NCBI RefSeq assembly: GCF_004920835.1
Contig: NZ_QFHO01000026.1
Location: forward strand, 1-63,607
Direction of reading: 5' to 3'
Source: Stenotrophomonas maltophilia
GTDB taxonomy: Bacteria > Pseudomonadota > Gammaproteobacteria > Xanthomonadales > Xanthomonadaceae
DNA: 63,607 nt
Of this stretch, positions 7,895 to 17,267 are shown in pieces (position 1 is the first letter of the stretch; every line of letters starts with the position of its first letter). Position numbers and translations under genes: made by a program. The notes under the pieces were generated by a model. That model saw only the letters and a list, made by a program, of their open reading frames with translations, was not told where the DNA came from and did not search any database.

Positions 7895-8488
7895 TCAGCG
7901 CCGTTTGACGGTGGCCACGATCAGGCGTTGCAACTCATGTTCGGCCTCCATCTTGTCCAGGGCACCGGCGGCTACCCCTTCTGACAGGGTTTCGGCAGCA
8001 CCGAGAATCGCCCAGCGTCCCGCCAAGGGCACTGTGCCATCGGCGGCGAACGGGCCCAGCCAGGCGTCGCAGTTGTTGATGAAGTCCTGCTGGTAACGCC
8101 GCCGCACCTCGTGCAGTTCCGGCGCGCCCACCAGCGCTGCGAGGATGCCCTGCACTTCACTGCCCTGGCTGAGGATGCAATCGATGTAGCCGGAGGCGAT
8201 GGCTGCCGCGCGGTCGGCCAGCTGCGCCCGGGCGCGGCCGATGCGCTCGTGGAACACCACCGTCTGCCGGCCGTCGTAGTCATCGTAGAGCGCGGCCAGC
8301 AATCCGTTGCGGGTTACGAAGTGATCGTAGGCCACCGGCTTGGTCACGCCCGCGGCCTCGGCCAGCCGCCCCAACGTCAGCGCGTCGGTACCTTCGTCGC
8401 CAACCAGCGCCCAGGCCACATCCAGCAACTGGCGGGCGCGTTGCTCGCGGGTCAATCGGCGGCGCGTGGGAGCGGCGTTGGCAGGCAT
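7895..8488 (-). CDS. TetR-family transcriptional regulator
   Basis: 197 aa. The TetR helix-turn-helix is at residues about 15-60 (RLAEAAGVTKPVAYDHFVTRNGLL), followed by an all-helical ligand domain. The start MPANAAPTRRR at 8488 is preferred over a 28-codon longer frame. It is the second gene of a two-gene unit, 16 bases downstream of the quinone reductase gene, and probably represses that unit through the palindrome at 9119-9143. Confidence 0.88.
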   Translation of the reverse strand: MPANAAPTRRRLTREQRARQLLDVAWALVGDEGTDALTLGRLAEAAGVTKPVAYDHFVTRNGLLAALYDDYDGRQTVVFHERIGRARAQLADRAAAIASGYIDCILSQGSEVQGILAALVGAPELHEVRRRYQQDFINNCDAWLGPFAADGTVPLAGRWAILGAAETLSEGVAAGALDKMEAEHELQRLIVATVKRR

Positions 8489-8504
8489 CGGCGGGACACG
8501 GCGA

Positions 8505-9101
8505 TCAGTGCATTGGAGTTCCGATTTTACGGCCGATCTCCCCTGCCGACTGCAGATGCGCTTCGGCCGCACCGGAATCAGCGTCCAGCAACAGGTCAGA
8601 CGACAGCACGCGCGCGCCGCAATAGTCGAAGATGCCCATGTCGATCTGGGTCTTCATCGCCGCGCCGTAGCCGCGTCGTTCGATCATGTCCGCGCCCGCG
8701 CCGCCGATCCCGACCAAGTGCACGCGCAACCGTCGCAGCTTCTTCTGCACCTTGCCATCGGCACCGTCCTGGTAGGCCCAGCCTTGGGCGAATACACGAT
8801 CGATCCATCCCTTCAGCAGCGCGGGGAATGACCACCAGTACAGCGGGTAGACCAGTACCAGTGTGTCGGTGGCGTCCAGCCGCGCCTGCTCGGCGGCGAC
8901 GTCGGCCGGAACTGCGCCGGTGCCACGGAACAGGGCCTGGTCCTGTGGGTTGAAGCGTGGATCGAAACCTTCGGCCATCAGGTCGGCGTGGGTCACGGTG
9001 TTGGCGGCATCCGCCGCGGTGATGGCTTCGCCGATGCGCTTGGCGATGGCATGGGTCAACGAGCCGGATTCAGGATGGGCGGTAACGATGAGGCTGTGCA
9101 T
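8505..9101 (-). CDS. NAD(P)H:quinone oxidoreductase, flavodoxin-like fold
   Basis: 198 aa. It starts with the flavodoxin-fold nucleotide segment LIVTAHPESGSLTHAIA and contains the signature YPLYWWSFPALLKGWIDRVF of the NQO1/MdaB/KefF family, including the WWSFP flavin loop. Such enzymes reduce quinones by two electrons with FAD or FMN and protect against redox cycling. ATG 9101 is chosen just before the first beta strand. The gene is transcribed with the downstream TetR regulator and preceded by a 25-bp palindrome, which suggests induction by a quinone-like ligand. Confidence 0.85.
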   Translation of the reverse strand: MHSLIVTAHPESGSLTHAIAKRIGEAITAADAANTVTHADLMAEGFDPRFNPQDQALFRGTGAVPADVAAEQARLDATDTLVLVYPLYWWSFPALLKGWIDRVFAQGWAYQDGADGKVQKKLRRLRVHLVGIGGAGADMIERRGYGAAMKTQIDMGIFDYCGARVLSSDLLLDADSGAAEAHLQSAGEIGRKIGTPMH

Positions 9102-9118
9102 GGGGGATGTCCGGAATT

Positions 9119-9143
9119 CACTAACTACCAATAGTAAGTAGTG
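9119..9143. promoter_or_regulatory. Imperfect palindromic operator of the quinone reductase/TetR unit
   Basis: A 25-bp palindrome centred at 9131 with arms CACTA-NN-TAC and GTA-NN-TAGTG lies 18 bases upstream of the quinone reductase start. Length, symmetry and position fit a TetR operator covering the promoter. The partner regulator is inferred from linkage. Confidence 0.65.
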
Positions 9144-9228
9144 ATTGTCGGGATACCAGCGCCATGCGTGGGACGCTGTTTCCGCATCCGCCGTATAGTG
9201 CGGCGGTTCCCCCCAGAGATAGCCGAGA

Positions 9229-9759
9229 ATGGATCGACGCCCGCTTCTCCCATTGCTGGCCCTGCTGCTGTCGGTAGTGCTGCCATCGGCCTTCGCAGGC
9301 GAACTCAGCCCCAGCGATTCAAAGGCATTGCGTCAGGACGTGCAGGCGATGCTGGATGCGTTCGGTCGCGGCGATGCGGAGATGATCATCGCGCGCACCC
9401 ACCCCAGCCTGAAGCAGCTGGCCGGAGGCGATGATGCCTATGCACGGATGACCCGCGATACCGTGAAGGAACTGCGCAAGTCGGTCACCGTCATCAGCGA
9501 CGAAGCCGGCATGCCCGGCCGCACCTACGCCGCTGGCGGCGAAGAGGTCAGCTTCGTGCCACGCCAGTCACTGTTGCGCGTGCGCGAATCGCCGATACGC
9601 AGCACCTCGTTCATGGTCGCTGTACGCCGCGTGGGAACTGCGGACTGGCGTTATCTCGATGGCACTGCGCTGCTGGACAACCCCGGGCTGCTGCGGCAAC
9701 TGCTGCCGGCGCTGGAGCCGGAAGTGTCCATGCCCAAGGGCGGGATCGAGGCGCTGTAG
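9229..9759 (+). CDS. Exported protein of unknown function
   Basis: 176 aa. Residues 1-23 are a clear Sec signal peptide (LLPLLALLLSVVLPSAFA, cleavage after AFA). The mature part has a helical N-terminal half (KALRQDVQAMLDAFGRGDAEMII, reminiscent of NTF2-like cone folds) and a beta-rich second half. No family was recognised with confidence. A TATAGT sequence at 9194-9199 could be its -10 box. It stands alone, divergent from the quinone reductase. Confidence 0.7.
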   Translation: MDRRPLLPLLALLLSVVLPSAFAGELSPSDSKALRQDVQAMLDAFGRGDAEMIIARTHPSLKQLAGGDDAYARMTRDTVKELRKSVTVISDEAGMPGRTYAAGGEEVSFVPRQSLLRVRESPIRSTSFMVAVRRVGTADWRYLDGTALLDNPGLLRQLLPALEPEVSMPKGGIEAL

Positions 9760-9773
9760 TCGCGGGCTCATCC

Positions 9774-9792
9774 GTCCACGCATCGCGTGGAC
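9774..9792. repeat. Short palindrome, possible decayed SMAG element
   Basis: A 19-bp near-perfect palindrome with arms GTCCACGC and GCGTGGAC lies in the gap between the convergent genes at 9229 and 9835. The arms resemble the ATCCACGC subtype of SMAG but the GTAG head is absent. It may act as a transcription end hairpin. Confidence 0.4.
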
Positions 9793-9834
9793 CTGCTGCC
9801 AATCTGCTCACCTGGGCCGGCACCCAGGTTTCCG

Positions 9835-10662
9835 TCAGCGGAACAGCGTATTCAACGCCGCGCCCGGGGCCGCCTGCTGCAGGCCATCGAAGCGGCCGCC
9901 CTGCACGATAGGCTGGGTGGCCTGCATCAAGCCACCCCAGGCCGCACGCGCCAGCGCACCGCCGAGACTGACCCGGCGCACGCCGAGTGCGGCGATGTCC
10001 TGCAGGCTCAGCGGCGTCGGCCCACCGACCAGCAGGTTCACCGGCTTCGAGCCCGCAGCGGCGACTACCGCACTGATCTGTTCGCGTGTACTGATGCCCG
10101 GTGCATACAGCACATCGGCACCCGCTTCGGCATAGGCGCGCAGCCGCTGCAGTGCGTCCTGCAGATCGGGCACTCCGACGAAGAAGTTCTCCGCCCGGCC
10201 GACCAGCAGCACCTCGCCGCCGGCACGGTCGATGGCCGAGCGCGCTGCACGCAGGCGCTGGACCGCCTCGTCGATCGGCCTCAACGGCGCATCGGCCACG
10301 CCACTGGCGTCCTCGATCGACAACGCGGCTACGCCGGTATCGATTGCCGCCGCCACGGCCTCCTCCACCGCGCGCGGTGTGGCGCCAAAGCCATCACCGA
10401 AATCGGCGTTCAACGGCAATGGCGTCGCCGCCACCATCAGCCGCAGATGTTCCAGCGTGGCCTGCAGCGAAACCGCGCCGTCTGGCCGCCCCTCGCTCCA
10501 AGCGCACCCGGCGCTGGTCGTGGCCAGCGCCTGGAAGCCCTGCCGCTGCAGGTAGCGGGCGCTGCCCACATCCCACGGATTGGGCAGCACGAAACAACCC
10601 TGTGCGTGCAGTTGGCGGAAGGTCGCGCGCTTGCGCCGGGTGTCGGCATCGGGCGAGGTCAT
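9835..10662 (-). CDS. Isocitrate lyase/PEP mutase-superfamily enzyme
   Basis: 275 aa TIM-barrel protein. It carries the family pattern PNPWDVGSARYL, ATTSAGCAW, the acidic strand LNADFGDGFG, SIEDASG, and a late GRAENFF plus ADVLYAPG. These match the PEP mutase-like branch used in carbon-carbon or carbon-phosphorus chemistry on 2-oxo acids. The catalytic loop Cys of isocitrate lyase (KKCGH) is not visible, so a lyase on another 2-hydroxy- or phosphono-substrate is more likely. Being within 7 kb of the phosphonate operon is suggestive, but the genes are not linked in one unit. Substrate unknown. Confidence 0.75.
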   Translation of the reverse strand: MTSPDADTRRKRATFRQLHAQGCFVLPNPWDVGSARYLQRQGFQALATTSAGCAWSEGRPDGAVSLQATLEHLRLMVAATPLPLNADFGDGFGATPRAVEEAVAAAIDTGVAALSIEDASGVADAPLRPIDEAVQRLRAARSAIDRAGGEVLLVGRAENFFVGVPDLQDALQRLRAYAEAGADVLYAPGISTREQISAVVAAAGSKPVNLLVGGPTPLSLQDIAALGVRRVSLGGALARAAWGGLMQATQPIVQGGRFDGLQQAAPGAALNTLFR

Positions 10663-10828
10663 GGCGGGCTCCAGGGCGGCAGACCTGCACCCTAGCCCGT
10701 CGATCGGCCGCGCTCAATGACAAGGGGTGAACGGGCATGAGGTGATACCGCCTGCTTATTGGACGCTGCCGAGGCAGGTGCCTGAGCGTGCTTGCCTGCC
10801 CCCGCTGCACGCTGCCATGGAGCCCTTC

Positions 10829-11575
10829 ATGCACCCGGACCCACAGACCTCCGCCACCAACGCCCTGTTTGCTGCCGACGACGATGCCCAGTGGGCCGAC
10901 CTGCTCTCGCCCACGCGCCGCCGGCTGATCGCCTCGGCCGGGCTGGCCGCCGGTGGCCTGGCCAGTGCCAGCGCGGCGGCCGCCCCGGCAGCCGCGCGCG
11001 CCGAAGCGGCGGCGAACACCACCGAGCCGGGCCGCCCCGGTTTCCGAGCCATTGTTCCGCCCGCGCCCCAAGGTCGCAGCCCTTGGGGCGAGGCCACGGT
11101 CAGCGAGTCGACTCCGCGTCCAACCAGTGTGCGCCCCGGCGAGGCCACCCTGCCGGCCACCCCGCGTGCCTACACCGATATCAGGAGCTATCACGCGCAT
11201 ATCTACTTCGACGAGGACAGCTTCGAGAAGGCGGCCCTGTTGCGGCGCTGGGCGGCCGAGCGCTTCCCGGTGGAGCTGGGCAACTGGAACCTGGAGCCGC
11301 GCGGCCCGCACGTCACGCCCTCGTTCTACTTCGGCTTCACCAACGACCTGCTGCCGGTCCTGGTGCCGTGGCTGCAGCTCAACAGCCTGGGCCTGACCAT
11401 CCTGATCCATCCCAATACCGGTGATGGCCGCGCCGACCATCTGTATTACGCGTTGTGGGTGAACCGCGCGCAGCCGGTGAACGCCTACAACTGGCCGGCG
11501 CCGAAGCCGGGCGAGCAGGAGCCGCTGGAAGAAGTGTTTCCGAATGTGGTGCCAACGGTGCCGTTGGAGACGTGA
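10829..11575 (+). CDS. Tat-exported DOPA 4,5-dioxygenase-family protein
   Basis: 248 aa. The C-terminal about 115 residues match the DOPA dioxygenase family: SYHAHIYFDED, RWAAERFPVELG, GPHVTPSFYFGF and TILIHPNTG, with His residues able to bind iron. Ahead of it are a twin-arginine signal (SPTRRRLIASAGLAAGG, arginines 30-32) and an Ala-rich stretch ending near AAARA. ATG 10829 is chosen because TGGAG at 10818-10822 is at the right spacing; ATG 10817 and earlier starts lack a ribosome site. Family members are usually short cytoplasmic proteins, so a Tat-exported form is unusual. The linker of about 60 residues is Pro/Ala-rich. Confidence 0.75.
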   Translation: MHPDPQTSATNALFAADDDAQWADLLSPTRRRLIASAGLAAGGLASASAAAAPAAARAEAAANTTEPGRPGFRAIVPPAPQGRSPWGEATVSESTPRPTSVRPGEATLPATPRAYTDIRSYHAHIYFDEDSFEKAALLRRWAAERFPVELGNWNLEPRGPHVTPSFYFGFTNDLLPVLVPWLQLNSLGLTILIHPNTGDGRADHLYYALWVNRAQPVNAYNWPAPKPGEQEPLEEVFPNVVPTVPLET

Positions 11576-11889
11576 GGGGGGCCAGATGGCTCAGTGGTGG
11601 GTGCGTCGCTTGCTGCGCACCGAACTCCGCCATCCACGCATGGCGTGGATCTACGGCATCACGGCCCATTGCGGCAGCAGCCATCGCCCGGCCTGCCGCC
11701 ATCGTCGGCCTACGTGCATGCATCCCCGGCCTGCAAGGCGTTCAGCGCGCCTTGATCCAGCGCCCGCCATACGGCCACAAGCGCTCCGGCAGATTTCAAA
11801 CGATCAATTGAAACGCTGCAAACTTCGCCGAACTGGACAGCATCCACCGGTTCCGCCAGACTGCCGCCCTTTCCCGTCTTCCGGATCCC
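11576..11889. other. Intergenic region with one SMAG element and aroQ upstream sequence
   Basis: No gene is supported here. It holds the SMAG copy at 11632-11654, a GC-rich stretch, and an AT-rich segment with a TTTCAA/TTGAAA inverted repeat (11794-11799 and 11808-11813) that probably lies in the aroQ promoter region. Confidence 0.6.
11632..11654 (-). repeat. Single SMAG element, ATCCACGC subtype
   Basis: A 23-bp GTAG palindrome (GTAGATCCACGCC on the minus strand) occurs singly after the DOPA dioxygenase gene. Confidence 0.85.
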
Positions 11890-12339
11890 ATGGCGAAGCT
11901 GCTGGTCCTGCACGGCCCCAACCTCAACCTGCTCGGCACCCGCGAGCCGGAGGTCTACGGCCACACCACGCTGGCCGACATCGACCAGGCCCTGGCAGCC
12001 CAGGCGTCCGCTGCCGGGCACGCCGTGGAGAGCCTGCAGTCCAACGCCGAGCACGTCCTGGTGGACCGCGTGCAGGCCGCGCGCAATGACGGAACCGCTT
12101 TCATCCTGATCAATCCGGCCGCCTTCACCCACACCTCGGTGGCCCTGCGCGATGCGCTGGCAGCGGTGGCGGTGCCGTTCATCGAGATCCACCTGTCCAA
12201 CCCGCATACCCGCGAACCGTTCCGCCAGCACAGCTACTTCAGTGACAAGGCCGTGGGCGTGGTCTGTGGCTTCGGTGCCGACAGCTATCGCTATGCGATG
12301 GATGCAGCGCTGGCACGCGTGCGGGTGGCCGGCGCGTGA
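11890..12339 (+). CDS. aroQ: Type II 3-dehydroquinate dehydratase
   Basis: 149 aa, normal for the dodecameric type II enzyme of the shikimate pathway, which converts 3-dehydroquinate to 3-dehydroshikimate. Diagnostic motifs are [16 protein letters not shown], the catalytic Tyr in VYG (residue 24), [11 protein letters not shown], and [18 protein letters not shown] with the catalytic His and Arg. The start matches the family exactly. Its stop overlaps the start of the DUF1311 gene, and accB-accC follow, an order common in gammaproteobacteria where aroQ precedes accBC. Confidence 0.97.
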   Translation: MAKLLVLHGPNLNLLGTREPEVYGHTTLADIDQALAAQASAAGHAVESLQSNAEHVLVDRVQAARNDGTAFILINPAAFTHTSVALRDALAAVAVPFIEIHLSNPHTREPFRQHSYFSDKAVGVVCGFGADSYRYAMDAALARVRVAGA

Positions 12340-12761
12340 TGATGCTGCCGCGCGTGCTTGCCAGCGTCGTGCTGTGGGCCGGCATCTGCGGCGCGGCCAC
12401 GGCGTTCGACCGCAAGGACGAAGGCATCGACTGTGCGCACCCGACCACCACGATGGAGAGCGACCTGTGCGCCTCGGACGTAGCGGCGGCTGCAGACGCT
12501 GAACTCAATACCGTGTACGCCCAGGCGCGCCAGCAGCTGCGCACGCCGGACCACGGTGGCAGCTGCAGCTACTGCGGCGAGGCCGAACAGCAGCTGGTGC
12601 TGGCCCAGCGTGCCTGGATGCAGCTGCGCGACCACGACTGCAACGCCGTCTATGCCCTCAATTCCGATGGCACGGCGCGCAACGGCGCACAGATGCGCTG
12701 CCTGACCACCCTCGCGCGCGACCGTACGCGGCAGCTGCGCGAGTTCTACGAACTGCTTTGA
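12339..12761 (+). CDS. Exported DUF1311/LprI-like cysteine-rich protein
   Basis: 140 aa from ATG 12339, whose A overlaps the aroQ TGA (TGATG); GTG 12336 and ATG 12342 are alternatives. A Sec signal ([17 protein letters not shown]) precedes a mature region with six cysteines and the DUF1311 layout: [30 protein letters not shown] and RTRQLREFY. Related LprI proteins inhibit lysozyme in the periplasm, but many members have no known role. It is inserted between aroQ and accB, so it is probably co-transcribed with housekeeping genes. Confidence 0.75.
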   Translation: MMLPRVLASVVLWAGICGAATAFDRKDEGIDCAHPTTTMESDLCASDVAAAADAELNTVYAQARQQLRTPDHGGSCSYCGEAEQQLVLAQRAWMQLRDHDCNAVYALNSDGTARNGAQMRCLTTLARDRTRQLREFYELL

Positions 12762-12814
12762 CCCGAGCGCGACGCGCTTCCCACCACACTGACATCAAGA
12801 GCAAAGAGGCCACC

Positions 12815-13294
12815 ATGGATCTCCGCAAAATCAAGAAGCTGATCGACCTGCTGGAAGAGTCGAACCTGGCCGAAATCGAAATCAAGGAAGGCGAAGAGTC
12901 GGTGCGCCTGTCGCGTGCCCCGGTGGCCGGCTATGCCGCACCTATGCCGGCACCGGTGTATGCCGCCCCGGCCGCCCCCGCACCGCAGGCGATGCCGATG
13001 CAGTCGCCGACCGAAGCCTCCACCGGCGGCACCGCCAAGCCGGGCCCGGCGCTGCCGGAAGGCCACGTGCTGCGCTCGCCGATGGTCGGCACCTTCTATG
13101 CCTCGGCCGCCCCGGACAAGCCGGCCTTCGTCAGCGTTGGCCAGCAGGTCAAGGAAGGCGAAACCCTGGCCATCATCGAAGCGATGAAGATGTTCAACCC
13201 GATCGAGGCCGACAAGTCCGGCACCATCGTCGCCATCCTCGGCGAGAACGGCCAGCCGGTGGAGTTCGACCAGCCGCTGTTCGTGATCGGCTGA
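12815..13294 (+). CDS. accB: Biotin carboxyl carrier protein of acetyl-CoA carboxylase
   Basis: 159 aa. It begins [16 protein letters not shown] as in the family, has the Ala/Pro-rich mobile linker (residues about 40-85), and ends in a biotinyl domain with the biotin-accepting lysine in EAMKM. The start at 12815 follows an AAAGAGG ribosome site. It carries the carboxyl group from AccC to the transferase in the first step of fatty acid synthesis. accC follows after 10 bases. Confidence 0.97.
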   Translation: MDLRKIKKLIDLLEESNLAEIEIKEGEESVRLSRAPVAGYAAPMPAPVYAAPAAPAPQAMPMQSPTEASTGGTAKPGPALPEGHVLRSPMVGTFYASAAPDKPAFVSVGQQVKEGETLAIIEAMKMFNPIEADKSGTIVAILGENGQPVEFDQPLFVIG

Positions 13295-13304
13295 GGGGCA
13301 CGCC

Positions 13305-14672
13305 ATGCTCGACAAAGTCGTCATTGCCAACCGAGGGGAGATCGCGCTGCGCATCCTGCGCGCGTGCCACACCCTGGGCATCCGCACGGTGGCCGTGCAC
13401 TCCACGGTCGACCGCAACCTCAAGCACGTGGCCATGGCCGACGAGTCGGTCTGCATCGGCCCGGCACCGTCGCCGCAGAGCTACCTCAACATCCCGGCGC
13501 TGATCGCTGCGGCCGAAGTCACCGACGCCCAGGCCATCCACCCGGGCTACGGCTTCCTGTCGGAGAACGCCGACTTCGCCGAGCGCGTGGAGGAGTCCGG
13601 CTTCATCTTCATCGGCCCCAAGGCGGACACCATCCGCATGATGGGCGACAAGGTCGAAGCCATCCGCGCGATGAAGTCCGCCGGCGTGCCGTGCGTGCCC
13701 GGCTCGGGCGGCCCATTGGGCGATGACATCGTCGCCAACACCAAGATCGCCCGTGAGATCGGCTACCCGGTCATCATCAAGGCGGCCGGTGGTGGTGGTG
13801 GCCGCGGCATGCGCGTGGTGCACGCCGAAGCCTCGCTGAAGACCTCCATCGAAACCACCAAGAGCGAGGCCAAGGCCGCGTTCGGCAATGGTGAGGTCTA
13901 CATGGAGAAGTTCCTGGAAAATCCGCGCCACGTGGAGATCCAGGTGCTTGCCGACGGCCAGGGCAACGCCATCCACCTGGGTGAGCGCGACTGCTCGATG
14001 CAGCGCCGCCACCAGAAGGTGGTGGAAGAAGCACCGGCACCGGGCATCAGCGCCGAGCAGCGCGAGCAGATCGGCAAGGTGTGCACCGAAGCCTGCGTGC
14101 GCATCGGCTACCGCGGTGCCGGCACGTTCGAGTTCCTGTACGAAGATGGCCGCTTCTACTTCATCGAAATGAACACCCGCATCCAGGTGGAGCATCCGGT
14201 CACCGAAATGGTCACCGGCATCGACCTGGTGGCCGAGCAGCTGAAGATCGCCGCCGGCCAGAAGCTGTCGATCAAGCAGAGCGACGTGGTACTGACCGGC
14301 CATGCGATCGAGTGCCGCATCAACGCCGAAGATGCTGAAACCTTCGTGCCGAGCCCGGGCACCATCACCGGCTTCCATCCGCCGGGCGGACCCGGCGTGC
14401 GCGTGGACACCCACATCTACAGTGGCTACCGCGTGCCGTCGAACTACGACTCGATGATCGGCAAGCTGATCGTGCACGGTCCGGACCGCGAGACCGCCAT
14501 CGCCCGCATGCGGGTGGCACTGAGCGAAATGGTGGTGGACGGCATCAAGACCAACATCGCGCTGCAGCAGCGGATCATGCGCGACAAGGGCTTCCAGGCC
14601 GGTGGCCAGAACATCCACTACCTGGAAAAGCGCCTTGCCGAACGCAAGAACAAGCCGATCGCGCTGACCTGA
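13305..14672 (+). CDS. accC: Biotin carboxylase of acetyl-CoA carboxylase
   Basis: 455 aa with the complete carboxylase set: [18 protein letters not shown] at the N-terminus, the ATP-grasp glycine loop ([12 protein letters not shown]), [15 protein letters not shown], and [15 protein letters not shown]. It carboxylates biotin on AccB using ATP and bicarbonate. It is the second gene of the accBC operon and is followed by a strong intrinsic terminator at 14694-14723. Confidence 0.98.
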   Translation: MLDKVVIANRGEIALRILRACHTLGIRTVAVHSTVDRNLKHVAMADESVCIGPAPSPQSYLNIPALIAAAEVTDAQAIHPGYGFLSENADFAERVEESGFIFIGPKADTIRMMGDKVEAIRAMKSAGVPCVPGSGGPLGDDIVANTKIAREIGYPVIIKAAGGGGGRGMRVVHAEASLKTSIETTKSEAKAAFGNGEVYMEKFLENPRHVEIQVLADGQGNAIHLGERDCSMQRRHQKVVEEAPAPGISAEQREQIGKVCTEACVRIGYRGAGTFEFLYEDGRFYFIEMNTRIQVEHPVTEMVTGIDLVAEQLKIAAGQKLSIKQSDVVLTGHAIECRINAEDAETFVPSPGTITGFHPPGGPGVRVDTHIYSGYRVPSNYDSMIGKLIVHGPDRETAIARMRVALSEMVVDGIKTNIALQQRIMRDKGFQAGGQNIHYLEKRLAERKNKPIALT

Positions 14673-14693
14673 TCGGCGCCAGGTGCTGGACAT

Positions 14694-14723
14694 GAAAAGG
14701 GCGGGGATATCCCCGCCCTTTTC
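14694..14723 (+). terminator. Intrinsic terminator of accBC
   Basis: A perfect 13-bp stem (14694-14706 with 14711-14723) closed by an ATAT loop and ending in TTTTC then TGTTT. The A-rich and T-rich ends make it a good terminator in both directions. Confidence 0.9.
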
Positions 14724-14736
14724 TGTTTCTCTTCCG

Positions 14737-14804
14737 CTACCGCCGGACCATGCCCGGCGAAATGGCAACGAAGCGCGAGGCCGCCGGGCATGGCCCGGCG
14801 CTAC
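14737..14804. repeat. SMAG inverted pair, one copy decayed
   Basis: The copy at 14782-14804 is a full CGCCGGGC-subtype element ending CTAC. The facing copy at 14737-14759 has CTAC in place of GTAG and one stem mismatch. They lie between the accBC terminator and the opposing gene at 14807. Confidence 0.75.
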
Positions 14805-14806
14805 CT

Positions 14807-15181
14807 TCAGCGCGCGTCGGCCGCCGTCGCCGGAATCTGCGACTTTGCCAACGGGCGGACGCCATTGGGCGAAGTCGGGTCGACGATCACCATGGTCTCG
14901 GTCGAGCCGTCGGGCCACACCACCTGGAAGGTGCTGCCGGCCGGCAGCGAGGCGAACGGCATGCCGCTCTGCGCGCGATACACCGCTGCGACCTGGCTGG
15001 CGCCCGCGCGGCGCACGTCTTCCTGCGCCTTCACCGTGGTCAGCTCCACCTTCGACAGATGCCGGTAGCGATCTTCATAGGTGTCGATCATCAACAGGCC
15101 AACCGCACCGGCCGAATAGGCCACGAACAGCGCCACCCAGAACCAGAATTTGGCCCCATGCAGGAATCGACGGTAATTCAT
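14807..15181 (-). CDS. Small membrane-anchored protein of unknown function
   Basis: 124 aa. One N-terminal transmembrane helix (FWFWVALFVAYSAGAVGLLMI, residues about 10-30) is followed by a soluble C-terminal domain. The start at 15181 overlaps the preceding gene's stop (ATGA at 15178-15181), so it is translationally coupled to the 320-aa gene. No family recognised; the stretch SKVELTTVKAQEDVRRAGAS suggests a short helix outside the membrane. Confidence 0.7.
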   Translation of the reverse strand: MNYRRFLHGAKFWFWVALFVAYSAGAVGLLMIDTYEDRYRHLSKVELTTVKAQEDVRRAGASQVAAVYRAQSGMPFASLPAGSTFQVVWPDGSTETMVIVDPTSPNGVRPLAKSQIPATAADAR

Positions 15182-16140
15182 TGCCCGTCCCTCTTTCCAA
15201 CCAATCGCTTGATCCATTGCCTCATCTTCCCCGCACCTTGCCGCGAAACCGCAGCGTCATACACGAAATCCCGGAAATCCTGCGTTCCATCCTGCGAACA
15301 GATCCCTCCGTTCGCACAAAAACTGTTGACCAGCACGCTGTCTGCTCCACACGGTAGACCGAGTTCGCAGGCCGCAAGCCGCCATGCCAGTTCACTGAGC
15401 TGTTCGCCGGCCACCAGGCCGTTCAGCGCACGATCGCCCGAGGCGCGCACCCCCATGCCCGGCGCGATGGCCATGAATGCCTCCGGATCGCGCGACGTGC
15501 GCACCCGCTCGACCAGGTCGCGGCGGTACTCGGGGCTGTCCTGCAGCGGCTCGCCTTCGGCGAACAACGCTGCCTCGGCTGCCAGGTTGCCCTGCTCCGC
15601 CGCCTTGCGCCGTTCGGCAAGCACCAGCGGCGGCCCCAGCTTGTCGCCAGGCACAAAGCCACCGCAGCGCTGCGCGACACGTTCGCGTGCCTGCACCATC
15701 GCCGGCGCGGCGGTCAGCCCCGATCCGGCCAGCACGTTGTTGTCCAGGCGGTAGCCGCCCGGGTCGACCGCATACTGTGCGCAGTAGTCATAGACACGGC
15801 TGAGCATCCAGCGCGCCTCGTGGTTGCCCTCATCGGCCTGCACGCGCAGGCGCTGCGCGTAGGCATACAGATCGGTGGCATCTTCGATATCGGCACGGAG
15901 ATCCAGTGGCAGGCCTGAAGGCAGGGCGTTGCCGCGCTCGAAGGCCGCCAGCCGGCGCGCCAGTGCTTCCGGCATTACCTGCAATGCTGCTGCGCTGTCA
16001 TCGGCGACCGCGACGCCCGGCAGGTCTGCCTGCACCGTGGACGGCGCCACGTGGCCGCTGGCCCGATAGCCGGCCACGCCCAGCACGGCCACCGCCGGCA
16101 GCACGAGCAACCAGGTTTTCAGGGTCGGAGCAAAGGCCAT
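15178..16140 (-). CDS. Membrane-anchored protein of unknown function, Sel1-like helical
   Basis: 320 aa. A hydrophobic N-terminal segment ([17 protein letters not shown]) anchors or exports the protein. The rest is helical with pieces reminiscent of TPR/Sel1 repeats ([37 protein letters not shown]), which usually mediate protein contacts. ATG 16140 is preferred over a start 9 codons upstream. It is the first gene of a pair with the 124-aa membrane protein and is divergent from prmA. Function unknown. Confidence 0.7.
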   Translation of the reverse strand: MAFAPTLKTWLLVLPAVAVLGVAGYRASGHVAPSTVQADLPGVAVADDSAAALQVMPEALARRLAAFERGNALPSGLPLDLRADIEDATDLYAYAQRLRVQADEGNHEARWMLSRVYDYCAQYAVDPGGYRLDNNVLAGSGLTAAPAMVQARERVAQRCGGFVPGDKLGPPLVLAERRKAAEQGNLAAEAALFAEGEPLQDSPEYRRDLVERVRTSRDPEAFMAIAPGMGVRASGDRALNGLVAGEQLSELAWRLAACELGLPCGADSVLVNSFCANGGICSQDGTQDFRDFVYDAAVSRQGAGKMRQWIKRLVGKRDGQ

Positions 16141-16304
16141 TGGCGGCGGTGGAGCATCAGGGCGCACAGGAAAGCACGGAGTTTAGCAAGGCCCGGCAGG
16201 CCTGTCTGAATCGGCGTCGTTCATCCCAGAGCGGCATCTCAGGCAATACGGAGACGCCCCGATGGTCTAGCATGGCCCCCTTTCCCGCGATTGCCCCCAC
16301 TGCC

Positions 16305-17225
16305 ATGCCGTTCCTGGAACTGACCCTGCGCTGCACCGAAGCGACCCAGCCCCGCTATGAAAACGCGCTGGAGGACGTCGGCGCACTGGCCGTGACCCTG
16401 CTTGATGCCGAGGCCGATACCAGCAACGAACAGGCCATCCTCGAGCCGGGTGTGGGCGAAACGCCGCTGTGGGACACCCTGGTGCTGAGCGCGTTGTTCC
16501 CCGCCGACAGCAATGCGCTGTTGCTGCTGGCCGCACTGGAAGCATTCGATCCGGAACTGGACTGGAGCGGCGGCAGCTTCCGCGCGGTCGAGGACGAGGA
16601 CTGGGAACGCGCCTGGCTGGACCAGTTCCAGCCGATGGATTTCGGCAGCCGGACCTGGATCGTGCCGTGGAACCATGAACTGCCAGAGGCCGCGCAGTCC
16701 GCCGATGCCGCCGTGGTGCGACTGGATCCGGGCCTGGCGTTCGGTTCGGGCACCCACCCGACCACCGCGCTGTGCCTGCGCTGGCTGGACCAGTTGGCCG
16801 TGGATGGCCTGCTGCAGGGCCAGCGCGTGCTCGACTTCGGTTGTGGCTCGGGCATCCTCGCGCTGGCCGCACTGAAGCTGGGCGCGGCTGAGGCAATCGG
16901 CGTCGACAACGATCCGCAGGCACTGGTGGCCACCGCCGACAACGCCGAGCGCAACGGCGAACAGGCACGCATGCACGTGTACCTGCCGCAGGACGAACCC
17001 GTCGCGACCTATCCGGTCGTGGTCGCCAACATTCTTGCCTCGGCGCTGGATGCGCTGGCCGAACTGCTGGCCGCGCGCGTCGCTGCCGGCGGTCGCATCG
17101 CCCTGTCGGGCATCCTGCACGGCCAGGAAGGCGAACTGCTGCAGCGCTATGCGCCGTGGTTCGACGACCTGCAGGCCACCCAGGACGGCGACTGGATGCG
17201 CATCACCGGCGTGCGCCGCGCCTGA
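16305..17225 (+). CDS. prmA: Ribosomal protein L11 methyltransferase
   Basis: 306 aa. It starts [12 protein letters not shown] as in PrmA, has an N-terminal substrate-recognition domain, and then the SAM domain with [35 protein letters not shown] and the catalytic NILAS. It methylates L11. The ATG at 16305 is chosen over a much longer open frame because it matches the family N-terminus. The DUF3426 gene and fis follow in the same direction. Confidence 0.95.
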   Translation: MPFLELTLRCTEATQPRYENALEDVGALAVTLLDAEADTSNEQAILEPGVGETPLWDTLVLSALFPADSNALLLLAALEAFDPELDWSGGSFRAVEDEDWERAWLDQFQPMDFGSRTWIVPWNHELPEAAQSADAAVVRLDPGLAFGSGTHPTTALCLRWLDQLAVDGLLQGQRVLDFGCGSGILALAALKLGAAEAIGVDNDPQALVATADNAERNGEQARMHVYLPQDEPVATYPVVVANILASALDALAELLAARVAAGGRIALSGILHGQEGELLQRYAPWFDDLQATQDGDWMRITGVRRA

Positions 17226-17267
17226 TCGTGGTTGAATGACCGCTGGATCCGAGCCCGCGCCCTGAGC

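Noticed and set aside
9774..9792. Treating this palindrome as a full SMAG element
   Set aside because: The GTAG head is missing, so it is listed only as a possible remnant.
13194..14918. 574-aa open frame on the minus strand
   Set aside because: It is antisense to accC, is His/Asp/Val-rich as reverse frames of GC-rich genes are, and matches no family.
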